Shown here: positions 25,726-36,016 of the stretch, in pieces
Layout: each line of letters begins with the position of its first letter
Position numbering within the stretch: position 1 is the first letter of the stretch
Source: Polymorphobacter sp.
GTDB lineage: Bacteria; Pseudomonadota; Alphaproteobacteria; Sphingomonadales; Sphingomonadaceae
Assembly (NCBI RefSeq): GCF_025362435.1
Contig: NZ_JANYGL010000021.1
Location: 1-38,869, forward strand
Direction: 5' to 3'
Length of the DNA: 38,869 bases
Notes under the pieces: model-generated
Seen by the model: the letters and a program-made list of their open reading frames with translations, nothing else
Told to the model about the DNA's origin: nothing
Database searches by the model: none
Made by a program: the position numbers and the translations under genes

Positions 25726-27504
25726 ATGACCTACACCGCCCCCATCGCCGAACAACGCTTCGTCCTCGAAACTATCGCCGACCTGCCCGGCCTGAGCGCG
25801 CTGCCCGGGTTCGACGGCGCGACGCCGGACATGGTCGACGCGATCCTGACCGAGGCGGGCAAGCTCGCGAGCGGCGTGTTCGCACCGCTGAATGCGATCG
25901 GCGACAAGGCGGGCGCCGTCCTGGCCAACGACGCGGTGACGCTGCCGGCGGGGTTCGCCGAGGCGTACAAGCTTTACGGCGATGGCGGGTGGGCGTCGCT
26001 CGGCGCGCATCCGGCGCACGGCGGGCAGGGGTTGCCGTTCGTCCTCGCCAGCGCGGTCCAGGAGCAGCTGACCAGCGCCAACATGGCGTTCAGCCTGTGC
26101 ATGATGCTCAGCCAGGGCGCGATCGAGGCGCTGCAGGTTCATGCCTCGCCCGAATTGCAGGAAACCTATCTGACCAAGCTCGTCTCCGGCGAGTGGACCG
26201 GGACGATGAACCTGACCGAGCCGCAGGCGGGGAGCGACGTCGGTGCGCTGCGGACCAAGGCCGAGCTTGCCGCCGACGCGACGTACCGGATCGAAGGCTC
26301 GAAGATCTACATTACCTGGGGCGAGCATGATTGCGCGCCGAACATCGTCCACCTCGTCCTCGCCCGCCTGCCCGATGCGCCGCCGGGAACGAAGGGCATC
26401 TCGCTGTTCCTGTGTCCCAAGTTCCTGCCCGACGACGACGGCAACTTCACCCGGCGCAACGATCTCCGCGCGGTCGGCGTCGAGCACAAGCTTGGCATTC
26501 ATGCCTCGCCGACGTGCACGATGGCGTTCGGCGAGCATGGCGCGTGCGTTGGTTATCTCGTCGGGGCCGAGGGTGCGGGGATGCGGGCGATGTTCACGAT
26601 GATGAACCACGCCCGGATCAACGTCGGGTTGCAGGGCGTCGCCATCGCCGAGCGGGCGACGCAGGGCGCGGTCGCCTATGCCCGCGACCGGGTCCAGTCG
26701 GCGCGCTTCGGCGCGGGCGGCGCGCCGGTCCGGATCATCGAGCACGCCGATGTCCGGCGGATGCTGATGACGATGCGGAGCACGACCGAGGCCGCGCGTG
26801 CGCTCACTTATTACACCGCCGCCGCGGTCGATCGGGCACATGCGGGCGGCGATACGGCGGCGGCGGGGCTGGCCGACCTGCTGACCCCGGTGACCAAGGC
26901 GTATTGCACCGACATCGGCGTCGAGATGGCGAGCATCGGCATCCAGGTGTTCGGCGGCATGGGCTTTGTCGAGGAGACCGGGGCGGCGCAGCACCTGCGC
27001 GATGCGCGGATCGCGCCGATTTATGAAGGCACCAACGGCATCCAGGCGCTCGATCTCGTCGGCCGAAAGCTCGGCATGGACGGCGGCACGCACTGGAAGG
27101 CGCTGTTCGCCGAGGTCCGCCAGGACATTCGCGACCTGCCGCCGCGTGGCGATCTCGGCCTGCTCCGCCCGTATCTCGAAGACGCTCTCGCGGCGCTCGA
27201 AAGCGCAACGGTGTGGCTAACGGGGAACCGCGGCGAGGCGCTGAGCGACACCGCCGCCGGGGCAACGCCGTACCTGCGGATGTTCGGAATCACCATCGGC
27301 GGGTGGTTGATGGCAAGGCAGGCGGTGGTGGCGCATGAGCGGCTGGCGGCCGGCGAGGGGGATGCGGTGTTCCTGCGCGCCAAGATCGCCACGGCGCGCT
27401 TCTTCGCCGAGCAGGTTTTGCCGCAAGCCACTGCTTTGCTTGGGCCGGTGACGCGCGGGGCCGAGTTGTTGTACGCGATTCCTGAGGAGGCGTTCGCGGC
27501 ATGA
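25726..27504 (+). CDS. Acyl-CoA dehydrogenase (long, ~590-aa type)
   Basis: A FAD enzyme that forms the 2,3 double bond of acyl-CoA. At 592 aa it belongs to the long bacterial type with an extra C-terminal domain, the group that includes FadE-like and DmdC (methylmercaptopropionyl-CoA) enzymes. The flavin/substrate motif MNLTEPQAGSDVGAL is present, and the likely catalytic base is Glu434 in IYEGTNGIQALDLVG. The N-terminal LPGLSALPGFDGATPDMVD is typical of this type. The substrate cannot be set from sequence. Its TGA overlaps the start of the metal exporter gene. Confidence 0.9.
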   Translation: MTYTAPIAEQRFVLETIADLPGLSALPGFDGATPDMVDAILTEAGKLASGVFAPLNAIGDKAGAVLANDAVTLPAGFAEAYKLYGDGGWASLGAHPAHGGQGLPFVLASAVQEQLTSANMAFSLCMMLSQGAIEALQVHASPELQETYLTKLVSGEWTGTMNLTEPQAGSDVGALRTKAELAADATYRIEGSKIYITWGEHDCAPNIVHLVLARLPDAPPGTKGISLFLCPKFLPDDDGNFTRRNDLRAVGVEHKLGIHASPTCTMAFGEHGACVGYLVGAEGAGMRAMFTMMNHARINVGLQGVAIAERATQGAVAYARDRVQSARFGAGGAPVRIIEHADVRRMLMTMRSTTEAARALTYYTAAAVDRAHAGGDTAAAGLADLLTPVTKAYCTDIGVEMASIGIQVFGGMGFVEETGAAQHLRDARIAPIYEGTNGIQALDLVGRKLGMDGGTHWKALFAEVRQDIRDLPPRGDLGLLRPYLEDALAALESATVWLTGNRGEALSDTAAGATPYLRMFGITIGGWLMARQAVVAHERLAAGEGDAVFLRAKIATARFFAEQVLPQATALLGPVTRGAELLYAIPEEAFAA

Positions 27505-28457
27505 GCGGCAATCATCACGACCGCGGGCATGCGCACAACCACGCGCACGCTCCTGCGCACGGGCACGCGCACGGCCACGATCACCACGGCCACAGCCACG
27601 CCCCGCCGGCGGACTTCAGCACCGCCTTCATCATCGGCATCGTCCTCAACCTCGGCTTCGTTGGCATCGAGGCGGCGTACGGCTTCATCGCGAATTCGGT
27701 CGCGCTGCTCGCCGACGCCGGGCACAATCTGTCCGACGTTGCCGGGCTTGCTGCGGCGTGGGGCGCGACGGCGCTGGCCAAACGCGCGGCGAGCGAGCGC
27801 TTCACCTACGGGATGCGCAGCTCGTCGATTCTTGCCGCACTGTTCAACGCGGTCCTCCTCCTCGTCGCGGTCGGAGCGATCGCGCTCGAGGCGATCCGCC
27901 GCCTCGGCGACCCGCAGCCGGTCGGCGGGATCACCGTCATGGCGGTCGCCGCCGCCGGGATCGCGGTCAACGGCGTTACCGCGTGGCTGTTCGCGCGCGG
28001 GCGCAAGGGCGACATCAACGTCCGCGCCGCCTTCGCCCACATGCTGTCCGACGCTCTCGTTTCGGCGGGCGTCGTCGTCGCAGGGTTCGTCATCCTCGAA
28101 ACCGGCTGGACGTGGCTCGATCCGGTCGTCAGCCTCGTCATCGCCGCGGCGATCATCTGGGGGACGTGGGGGCTGCTGCGCGATTCGATGACGCTGGCGC
28201 TCCAGGGGGTCCCGCCGGGGGTCGAGCTCGACGCGGTGCGGTCGCGGCTGGCAGCGCTGCCCGGAGTCGAGCAGACTCACCACGTTCATATCTGGCCGGT
28301 CAGTACGACCGAGACGGCGCTAACCGCGCATCTGCTGTGTCCCGGCGGGCACCCGGGCGATGCGTTCCTGTGCTCAGCGGCGCATATGCTCGAGCATGAT
28401 TTCGGCATCGGGCATGCGACATTCCAGATCGAGCTCGTCGCGGGGTCGTGCGCTTAA
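27501..28457 (+). CDS. Cation diffusion facilitator (CzcD/ZitB-like zinc exporter)
   Basis: A 318-residue inner-membrane proton-coupled exporter of Zn2+ and related metals. The N-terminus is strikingly His-rich (about 16 His in the first 35 residues), a metal-sensing or chelating tail. Six TM segments follow; the metal site is formed by LLADAGHNLSD in TM2 and AFAHMLSDALVS in TM5. The C-terminal cytoplasmic domain contains VEQTHHVHIWPVS. The ATG overlaps the acyl-CoA dehydrogenase stop (ATGA), so the two are made from one message. Confidence 0.92.
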   Translation: MSGNHHDRGHAHNHAHAPAHGHAHGHDHHGHSHAPPADFSTAFIIGIVLNLGFVGIEAAYGFIANSVALLADAGHNLSDVAGLAAAWGATALAKRAASERFTYGMRSSSILAALFNAVLLLVAVGAIALEAIRRLGDPQPVGGITVMAVAAAGIAVNGVTAWLFARGRKGDINVRAAFAHMLSDALVSAGVVVAGFVILETGWTWLDPVVSLVIAAAIIWGTWGLLRDSMTLALQGVPPGVELDAVRSRLAALPGVEQTHHVHIWPVSTTETALTAHLLCPGGHPGDAFLCSAAHMLEHDFGIGHATFQIELVAGSCA

Positions 28458-28486
28458 GCGATGATCTAGTGGGGCGATACCCCATC

Positions 28487-28570
28487 AAATTGTCATCCCG
28501 GCGGAGGCCGGGACCCATGATCACCGCCGGTTGTGATCTTGGGTCCCGGCCTTCGCCGGGATGACAATTT
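28487..28570. repeat. Dispersed inverted repeat (REP/MITE-like), copy 2
   Basis: Arms 28487-28517 and 28540-28570 are 31 nt long and complementary except for one G-T pair, around a 22-nt loop. The arm matches that of the repeat at 6545-6624. It lies in the gap between the convergent CDF and HPr genes, where it could also act as a transcription barrier. Confidence 0.85.
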
Positions 28571-28645
28571 TGAAGTTTGTGACTTAAGCCAGCTTTGATC
28601 TCGATCAGGCCGCGCAATCTGCGCCGTCTCAACCCTCGCCGCGCC

Positions 28646-28915
28646 TCAATCCTCGCCGAACTTGCCCTCGACCAGCGCAACCAGCGCCGCCAGCGCCTCG
28701 TCCGCCTGCTCGCCCTCGGCCGACAGCTCGACGGTGTCACCCGGCGCGGCGGCAAGCATCATCAACCCCATGATCGAGGTGCCGACGACGCTCGACTCGT
28801 CCTTCGCCACCGTCACCACCGCGTCGAAGGTCGACGCCAGCGTGACGAAGCGCGCGCTTGCCCGCGCATGGAGGCCGCGCTTGTTGCGAATCAGGACGGT
28901 AACCGGACCCGCCAC
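28646..28915 (-). CDS. ptsH: HPr-family phosphocarrier protein
   Basis: An 89-residue phosphocarrier of the PEP phosphotransferase chain. The phosphorylated histidine is His16 in RGLHARAS, and the regulatory serine is Ser47 in VVGTSIMGLMMLAA, the site acted on by HprK. The start is GTG 28915, only 3 nt after the EIIA stop. In alphaproteobacteria without sugar permease IIBC genes this protein is a signalling component rather than a sugar transporter part. No Enzyme I is in the window. Confidence 0.94.
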   Translation of the reverse strand: MAGPVTVLIRNKRGLHARASARFVTLASTFDAVVTVAKDESSVVGTSIMGLMMLAAAPGDTVELSAEGEQADEALAALVALVEGKFGED

Positions 28916-28918
28916 GGC

Positions 28919-29323
28919 TTAAGCCGCCTCACCGAGAATCTTCGACGCGACCGAAATATACTTCCGCCCCGCCTCCTGCGCCGCATCGACCGCGGCAGCG
29001 ACCGACATCGTGCCGCGAACCGAAACGAGGCGGACGAGCATCGGCAGGTTGACCCCGGCGATGACCTCGACGCGCTTCGGCACCATCAGCGAGATCGCGA
29101 GGTTCGACGGGGTGCCGCCGAACATGTCGGTCAGGACGATCACGCCGGAGCCGCGATCGACGCGGGCGATCGATGCGGCGATATCGCCGCGCCGGACCTC
29201 CATATCGTCGTCGGGGCCGATGCAGATGCCTTCGAGCGCGGTCTGCGCGCCGACGACGTGCTCGAGCGCGGCGACGAATTCGGCGGCCAGCCGCCCGTGC
29301 GTCACCAGCACCAGTCCGATCAT
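28919..29323 (-). CDS. PTS EIIA component, mannose (EIIA-Man) type
   Basis: A 134-residue protein starting MIGLVLVTHGRLAAEF; His9 is the phosphorylated residue. MFGGTPSNLAISLM is the family hallmark. It receives phosphate from HPr. No EIIB or membrane EIIC is nearby, so it is probably a regulatory EIIA, as is typical for alphaproteobacterial PTS. It follows the hprK-rapZ gene after 20 nt with an AAGG ribosome-binding site and precedes ptsH by 3 nt. Confidence 0.93.
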   Translation of the reverse strand: MIGLVLVTHGRLAAEFVAALEHVVGAQTALEGICIGPDDDMEVRRGDIAASIARVDRGSGVIVLTDMFGGTPSNLAISLMVPKRVEVIAGVNLPMLVRLVSVRGTMSVAAAVDAAQEAGRKYISVASKILGEAA

Positions 29324-29343
29324 CGGCACCTTATTGTCTGTCC

Positions 29344-30780
29344 TCACCGTGTCTGCTCGCGGCCCGGTAGCGCGGGTTCGTCGCCGTGACCAGCCCCGGC
29401 ACCGTCGGCGGCGGCACTCGCGCCGCTCGTCTTGTCGCGGTGGACGACCGACCCGGCCCATCCCGCCGCCGCCAGCCGCTCGGCCATCATCCGCGCGACA
29501 TAGACCGACCGGTGACGCCCGCCGGTGCAGCCGAAGGCGACGGTGAGGTACGACTTCCCCTCCGCCCCGTAGCGCGGGAGCAGCAGGAGGAGCAGGTCCG
29601 CGATCCGATCGAACGCCGGAGCGAAGGCGGGATCGGCGGCGACGTACGCCCCGACCGCAGGGTCGTCGCCGGTCAACGGGCGCAGCGTCGCGTCCCAATG
29701 CGGATTGGCGAGGAAGCGCACGTCGAAGACGAGATCGGCGTCGCGCGGCAGCCCGCGGGCGAAGCCGAACGACATGATCGTCAGCGTCAGCGGGTCGATC
29801 CCGGCGCGGGCAAAGCGTCCCGCCAACGCGCGGCGCAGGTCGGAGACGGCATAGTCCGACGTGTCGATGACGATGTCGGCGGCGCGGCGCAGCGGCGCGA
29901 CGATCTCGCGCTCGCGGGCGATGCCGTCGGCGGCGGGGCGGTCGAGCGCGAGCGGGTGGCGGCGGCGGGTTTCGGAAAAGCGCCGGGTCAGCTCGGTGCC
30001 GCTGCAATCGAGGAAGACCAATGTGATGTCGACGCCCTCGGCGCGGAGGTCGCCGATCCGCTCGACGATCGCGTCGGCGTCGAACGCCCGCGTCCGCGAA
30101 TCGATGCCGATCGCCAGCGGCCGCTCGGCGTCATGGTCCTCGTGGCCGTCGCTGGTCGCGAGCAATTTGTCGAACAGCCCCAGCGGCAGGTTGTCGACCG
30201 CCTCGTAGCCGAGGTCCTCGAGCACCTTGAGCGCGGTCGACCGCCCCGCCCCCGACATGCCGGTGACGAGGAGGGTGCGCGGCGACGTTGCGGCACCGGA
30301 AGACGCGACGGAAGGCGAGACGGGCATATCCACCACCGCAGTCTCTACCCGCCGCCCGAACGCGGTCAACGCCCGTTCGACCTTGAGCGCCGCCGACGCG
30401 TCGAACGGATCGAGGGCGATCACCGGAAGCGCGTGGCCGAAGACGTCGCGCGTCGTCGCCTCGGGCAGGCGTTCGGGGGACGTCGCGAGGTCGACGACGA
30501 GCGCGACGGGGATGTTGGCGACATGCCGGACCGCGACGATGCCGACGCCGCGAACCTCGATCAGCCCCGCGATCGACGGCGGCGGTGCAGCAAGGAGCCT
30601 CTCGCCGTCGGCGGTCAGCGCGACGCGGTCGTCGGCGATCAGCGATGCCCCGCGATCGATCAGCCGCAGCGCGAGGTCGGACTTGCCGCTCCCCGGCGGC
30701 CCAACCAGCAGCACCGCGCGCGCGAAGCCCGTCGCGCCGATCGCGACGCCGGTCGCGTGGATCGTCGCAGGATTCGTCAC
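29344..30780 (-). CDS. HPr kinase/phosphorylase fused to RNase adapter protein RapZ
   Basis: A single 478-residue reading frame made of two complete proteins. Residues 1-150 are a short alphaproteobacterial HprK: Walker A LLVGPPGSGKSD (25-35), LIADDRVAL and the signature IEVRGVGIVAV. A linker (about 151-167, MPVSPSVASSGAATSP) leads into RapZ: Walker A VTGMSGAGRS (172-181), NLPLGLFDKLL, LTIMSFGFARGLP, VRFLANPHWD and GCTGGRHRSVYVAR. HprK phosphorylates HPr on serine; RapZ is known in enterobacteria as a regulator of amino-sugar synthesis through RNase E and sRNAs. In relatives hprK and rapZ are neighbours but usually separate. An internal ATG (Met152) has no ribosome-binding site. The ATG at 30780 overlaps the chvG stop. 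Confidence 0.9.
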   Translation of the reverse strand: MTNPATIHATGVAIGATGFARAVLLVGPPGSGKSDLALRLIDRGASLIADDRVALTADGERLLAAPPPSIAGLIEVRGVGIVAVRHVANIPVALVVDLATSPERLPEATTRDVFGHALPVIALDPFDASAALKVERALTAFGRRVETAVVDMPVSPSVASSGAATSPRTLLVTGMSGAGRSTALKVLEDLGYEAVDNLPLGLFDKLLATSDGHEDHDAERPLAIGIDSRTRAFDADAIVERIGDLRAEGVDITLVFLDCSGTELTRRFSETRRRHPLALDRPAADGIAREREIVAPLRRAADIVIDTSDYAVSDLRRALAGRFARAGIDPLTLTIMSFGFARGLPRDADLVFDVRFLANPHWDATLRPLTGDDPAVGAYVAADPAFAPAFDRIADLLLLLLPRYGAEGKSYLTVAFGCTGGRHRSVYVARMMAERLAAAGWAGSVVHRDKTSGASAAADGAGAGHGDEPALPGREQTR

Positions 30781-32333
30781 GCCACCGGCAGCGTAACGGT
30801 GAAACGCGCGCCGCCGCCGGTACGATTCGCCGCGACGATGCTGCCGTCGTGCGCCTCGACGATCGTCCGCGAGATCGACAGGCCGAGCCCCGAATGCCGA
30901 CCGAAATCCTCCGCCGCCGGGCGTTCGGAGTAGAAACGCCGGAAGATATCGTCGCGATTTTCGGGCGGTATTCCCGGCCCGTCGTCGTCGACCCGCAGCT
31001 CGACGTGGCGGCCGGTGCGCGTCACGGACACCGAAACGACACCCGTCGGCGGCGAGAACGACACCGCATTGTCGATCAGGTTGCGCGCGACCTGCGCCAG
31101 CCGGGCTTTGTCGCCATAGACGAACGCGGCGTCGTCGCCGGTATAGGCTACCGACACCCCGCGCGGCAGCGGCGCGCCGGCATAGCCGCCGACGAGGGTC
31201 TCGATCTGGGCACCGAGGTCGATGCGCTCGTAGCGGCTGCGCGACAGCTCGGCGTCGAGGCGGCTGGCGTCGGCGATATCGGTGATCAGCCGGTCGATCC
31301 GCCCGACATCGGTGCGGATGACCTCGAGCAACTGGCTTTGCAGCCGCGGCTCGCGGACCCGGCCGAAGGTGTCGACCGCACTCGACAGCGACGCGAGCGG
31401 GTTCTTGATCTCGTGCGCGACGTCGGCGGCGAACGCCTCGGTCGCGTCGATTCGCTCGCGCAGCGTTAACGTCATGTCCGACAGCGCGCGCGCCAGCTGG
31501 CCGATCTCGTCGCGGCGCTGGTTGAAGCGCGGCACCGTGACGTCGCGCGCGCGCCCGAGCCGGACCCGCTGCGCCGCGAGCGCGAGCTGGCGCAACGGGC
31601 GAACGATCGTCGAGGCGAGGTAGTTCGACAGCAATAGCGACGCCGCGAGCACGAACAGGAAGACATAGAAGGACGACAGCCGCTCGGCGCGGACGAGGCT
31701 GGTGATGTCGCGGCTATCGCGGGTCAGCTGGACGGTCGCGAACGGCGTGCTGGCCGGGGACGCCCCATCGGCGTTGAACAACGGCGCCGCCGCGCTGATG
31801 ACGACGATGCGGTCGGGGGCGGCGCGCATCGTGTCGGCGGGCCGGCCGGTCGTTGCGGCGGCGGTGACCTCGGGCCACGCGGCGCGGGTGTCGACGGCGG
31901 GCTCGGCATAATCGACGAGCTTGGGGAACGACCCGACGGCCTCGACGATCTGGTCGAGGAAGCGCGCGACGTCGCGGCGGAACGGGTCGTCGGCGGGGTC
32001 GCGCAGTTCGAAAGTCGGTCCCGTCGCGCGCCAGCTATCGGCGGCGAGCGCGCCGTCGCGGTCGTAGACGCGCAGCCGCAACGCGCCGACCCGGCCGTAG
32101 CGCGCGGCGATGGCGGGGAGTGCTGCGGGCGGCGCCCCGGCCATGAAGCTGGCGATCAGCACCGCCTGCATCCGCATCTCGGCGCGACGCTGGTCGATCA
32201 GCCGCTCGCGGAACGAATCGAGGTAGAAGATGCTGCCGGTCAGCGCGAGGATGGCGAAGACGTTGACCGCGAGGATGCGCGGGGCGAGGCTGAAGCGCCG
32301 GTCGGGGGCCTCGCCGCCGAGGTCGCGGTTCAT
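30777..32333 (-). CDS. chvG: Sensor histidine kinase ChvG (ExoS)
   Basis: A 518-residue membrane histidine kinase. TM1 is near residues 20-38, a large periplasmic sensor region follows, and TM2 is near 225-245, then HAMP. The phosphorylated His307 lies in ADVAHEIKNPLASLSSA; ATP-binding boxes are NLIDNAVSFSPP, DDDGPGIPPE and GLGLSISRTIVEAHDG. Adjacent chvI and the downstream PTS genes are the diagnostic ChvG context. In relatives the system responds to acid and envelope stress. The stop overlaps the fused hprK-rapZ start (ATGA). Confidence 0.93.
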   Translation of the reverse strand: MNRDLGGEAPDRRFSLAPRILAVNVFAILALTGSIFYLDSFRERLIDQRRAEMRMQAVLIASFMAGAPPAALPAIAARYGRVGALRLRVYDRDGALAADSWRATGPTFELRDPADDPFRRDVARFLDQIVEAVGSFPKLVDYAEPAVDTRAAWPEVTAAATTGRPADTMRAAPDRIVVISAAAPLFNADGASPASTPFATVQLTRDSRDITSLVRAERLSSFYVFLFVLAASLLLSNYLASTIVRPLRQLALAAQRVRLGRARDVTVPRFNQRRDEIGQLARALSDMTLTLRERIDATEAFAADVAHEIKNPLASLSSAVDTFGRVREPRLQSQLLEVIRTDVGRIDRLITDIADASRLDAELSRSRYERIDLGAQIETLVGGYAGAPLPRGVSVAYTGDDAAFVYGDKARLAQVARNLIDNAVSFSPPTGVVSVSVTRTGRHVELRVDDDGPGIPPENRDDIFRRFYSERPAAEDFGRHSGLGLSISRTIVEAHDGSIVAANRTGGGARFTVTLPVA

Positions 32334-32369
32334 GCGACGCGCTCCGGCCGCAGCGACCGGTTCGGCGCG

Positions 32370-33119
32370 TCAGTCCTCATTGAACCGGTAGCCGACGCCG
32401 TACAGCGTCTCGATCGCCTTGAACCCGGGGTCGACGACGCGGAACTTCTTCCGCAACCGCTTGATATGGCTGTCGATCGTCCGGTCGTCGACATAGACGT
32501 CGTCCTGGTACGCCGCGTCCATCAGCTGGTCGCGCGACTTGACGAAGCCGGGCCGCGCGGCGAGCGCCTCGAGGATCAGGAACTCGGTGACGGTCAGCGC
32601 GACGTCGCCCTTGCCGTCTCCGCCAGCCGCATTCCCCCATGTGACGCGGTGCCGCGCCGGGTCCATCGCCAGCCGCCCGCGGACGATCGCCGGGGCGGGC
32701 GCGGCCTCGCCGTCGGCGAGCGGCAGCCCCTTGCGCGACGCCGCGCGCCGCAGCACCGCTCGAATTCGCTCGATCAGCAGCCGCTGGCTGAACGGCTTGC
32801 CGATATAATCGTCGGCCCCCATCGCCAGCCCGAGCGCCTCGTCGATCTCGGTGTCCTTCGACGTCAGGAAGATTACCGGCACGTCGACCTTGTCGCGCAG
32901 CCGTCGGAGCAGCTCCATGCCGTCGAGCCGCGGCATCTTGATATCGAGCACGGCGAGATCGGGCGGGGTTTCGACCAGCGCCTTCAACGCCGCCGCGCCG
33001 TCCGAATACAGTCGCACGACGAAGCCCTCGGCCTGCAGCGCGATCGACACCGACGTCAGGATATTGCGGTCGTCGTCGACGAGCGCGATGACGGGGGCGG
33101 CGATGGCGGTGTCGGGCAT
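32370..33119 (-). CDS. chvI: Response regulator ChvI
   Basis: A 249-residue OmpR-type regulator. The receiver has the acidic pair VDDD near residue 15, the phosphorylated Asp59 in [10 protein letters not shown], and Lys in [10 protein letters not shown]; the C-terminal winged helix ends [26 protein letters not shown]. The ATG at 33119 is preferred over a longer start at 33182, which would add a Gly/Arg-rich tail. It is divergent from pckA, and chvG follows after 36 nt. Confidence 0.94.
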   Translation of the reverse strand: MPDTAIAAPVIALVDDDRNILTSVSIALQAEGFVVRLYSDGAAALKALVETPPDLAVLDIKMPRLDGMELLRRLRDKVDVPVIFLTSKDTEIDEALGLAMGADDYIGKPFSQRLLIERIRAVLRRAASRKGLPLADGEAAPAPAIVRGRLAMDPARHRVTWGNAAGGDGKGDVALTVTEFLILEALAARPGFVKSRDQLMDAAYQDDVYVDDRTIDSHIKRLRKKFRVVDPGFKAIETLYGVGYRFNED

Positions 33120-33191
33120 GATAAGGGGGGATGGCCTGACAGTTGAATGCGCCGCTCTGCCCCTCGCGCCGCCCCCACGCAAGTCCGCCCT

Positions 33192-33219
33192 TTGACGGAG
33201 CCGCGGCGCATCCTGTAAG
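33192..33219 (+). promoter_or_regulatory. Candidate promoter of pckA
   Basis: TTGACG (33192-33197) and TGTAAG (33214-33219) are 16 nt apart, about 50 nt before the pckA start. The -35 box fits well and the -10 box moderately. The chvI promoter must lie in the same 150-bp interval in the other direction. Confidence 0.45.
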
Positions 33220-33272
33220 CGAACTCAAAATCGGCAGGGATATGGCCCGCCATCCTTGAGGAGACGTCGCCC

Positions 33273-34874
<1,602 letters not shown>

Positions 34875-34903
34875 GCCTGAGGCGCGCCCGATTGCTCGAC
34901 TCG

Positions 34904-34934
34904 CCCTGCGGTGACTCCTAGAGTCGCCGCAGGG
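34904..34934. terminator. Hairpin after pckA
   Basis: CCCTGCGGTGACTC (34904-34917) and GAGTCGCCGCAGGG (34921-34934) form a 14-bp stem with one G-T pair and a 3-nt loop. There is no U-run, but the stem is strong and lies 29 nt after the pckA stop. Confidence 0.55.
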
Positions 34935-34953
34935 CAGGCTGGGGAGCATCGAC

Positions 34954-35973
34954 ATGAGCAGGGGCAAAGTCCTCGTTACCGGGGCGTCGGGGTATATCGC
35001 CGGCTATGTCGTCAAGGCGCTGGTCGCCGACGGCTGGTCGGTCAGCGGCACGATCCGCAGCCTCGCGAAAGGCGACGCCGTCCGCGCGAGTCTCGGCCTG
35101 ACCGCCGACGAGCTTCCGCTCACCGCCGCCGACCTGACCAGCGACGCCGGCTGGGCCGAAGCCGCGGGGGGTTGCGACTTCGTGCAGCACATCGCCTCGC
35201 CGCTGCCGACCGGCGCGGTCAAGACCGACGACGACCTGATCGTCCCGGCGCGCGACGGCGCGCTCCGACTGCTCCGCGCGGCGAAAGCGGCGGGGGTCAA
35301 GCGCGTGGTGATGACGTCGTCGGTCGCGGCGATGTATTACGGCATGACCGGCAAGGACCGGACGTACACCGAGGCCGACTGGAGCGACCTGTCGTCGCCC
35401 GGCACCAACGCCTACGCCAAGTCGAAGACGCTCGCCGAACGCGCCGCGCGCGACTGGGTCGCGGCGGAGGGCGGCGGCATGGAATATTGCACGATCAACC
35501 CCGCGCTCGTCCTCGGCCCGGTGCTCGGTAACGACTTTTCGGGGTCGCTCGTCGTCGTCACCAAGCTGCTCAACGGCGAGCTGCCCGGGCTGCCGGCGAT
35601 CGGATTCGGCATCTGCGACGTCCGCGATATCGCCGCCGCCCACGTCGCGGCGATGACTACGCCCGGGATAAACGGCGAGCGCTTCCTGTGCTCGGGCGAC
35701 TATCTGGGGATGGCCGACGTCGCCGCGATCCTGAAAAGCCGCCTCGCCGACAAGGCGAAGCGCGTGCCGACGATGAAGCTGCCCAACTTCCTCGTCCGCG
35801 TCTCGGCGCTGTTCGACGAGCAGGTCAAGCTGGTGCTGCCCGAGCTCGGCCGTACCCGGGTCGGCGATGCGAGCCACGCCCGCGCGGTGATCGGCTGGAA
35901 CCCGCGCCCCGTCGCCGAGACGATCGTCGACACCGCGCGGAGCCTGATCGCGGCGGGACTGGTCAAGGGCTGA
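34954..35973 (+). CDS. NAD(P)-dependent epimerase/reductase, extended SDR (dihydroflavonol-reductase-like)
   Basis: A 339-residue Rossmann-fold protein. The cofactor loop is VLVTGASGYIAGYVV near the start, the catalytic Tyr-Lys pair is in NAYAKSKTLAER, and VVMTSSVAAMYYG supplies the serine. The overall pattern fits aldehyde/ketone reductases of the dihydroflavonol-4-reductase type; the substrate is unknown. It appears to be a single-gene unit between the pckA hairpin and the convergent alcohol dehydrogenase gene. Confidence 0.87.
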   Translation: MSRGKVLVTGASGYIAGYVVKALVADGWSVSGTIRSLAKGDAVRASLGLTADELPLTAADLTSDAGWAEAAGGCDFVQHIASPLPTGAVKTDDDLIVPARDGALRLLRAAKAAGVKRVVMTSSVAAMYYGMTGKDRTYTEADWSDLSSPGTNAYAKSKTLAERAARDWVAAEGGGMEYCTINPALVLGPVLGNDFSGSLVVVTKLLNGELPGLPAIGFGICDVRDIAAAHVAAMTTPGINGERFLCSGDYLGMADVAAILKSRLADKAKRVPTMKLPNFLVRVSALFDEQVKLVLPELGRTRVGDASHARAVIGWNPRPVAETIVDTARSLIAAGLVKG

Positions 35974-36016
35974 GCGGTTCGGGGACGGGCATCACGCCCG
36001 TCCTCGGCCTGTAGGC

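Noticed and set aside
27510-27610. Tandem repeat or CRISPR-like array at the His-rich stretch
   Set aside because: The repeated CAC/CAT-GGC-CAC pattern is the codons of the His-rich tail of the CDF exporter; there are no spacers. No CRISPR array was seen in the window.
29386-30933. 515-codon plus-strand open frame opposite hprK-rapZ
   Set aside because: Arg/Gly/Asp-rich shadow frame. The minus strand has two complete conserved domains.
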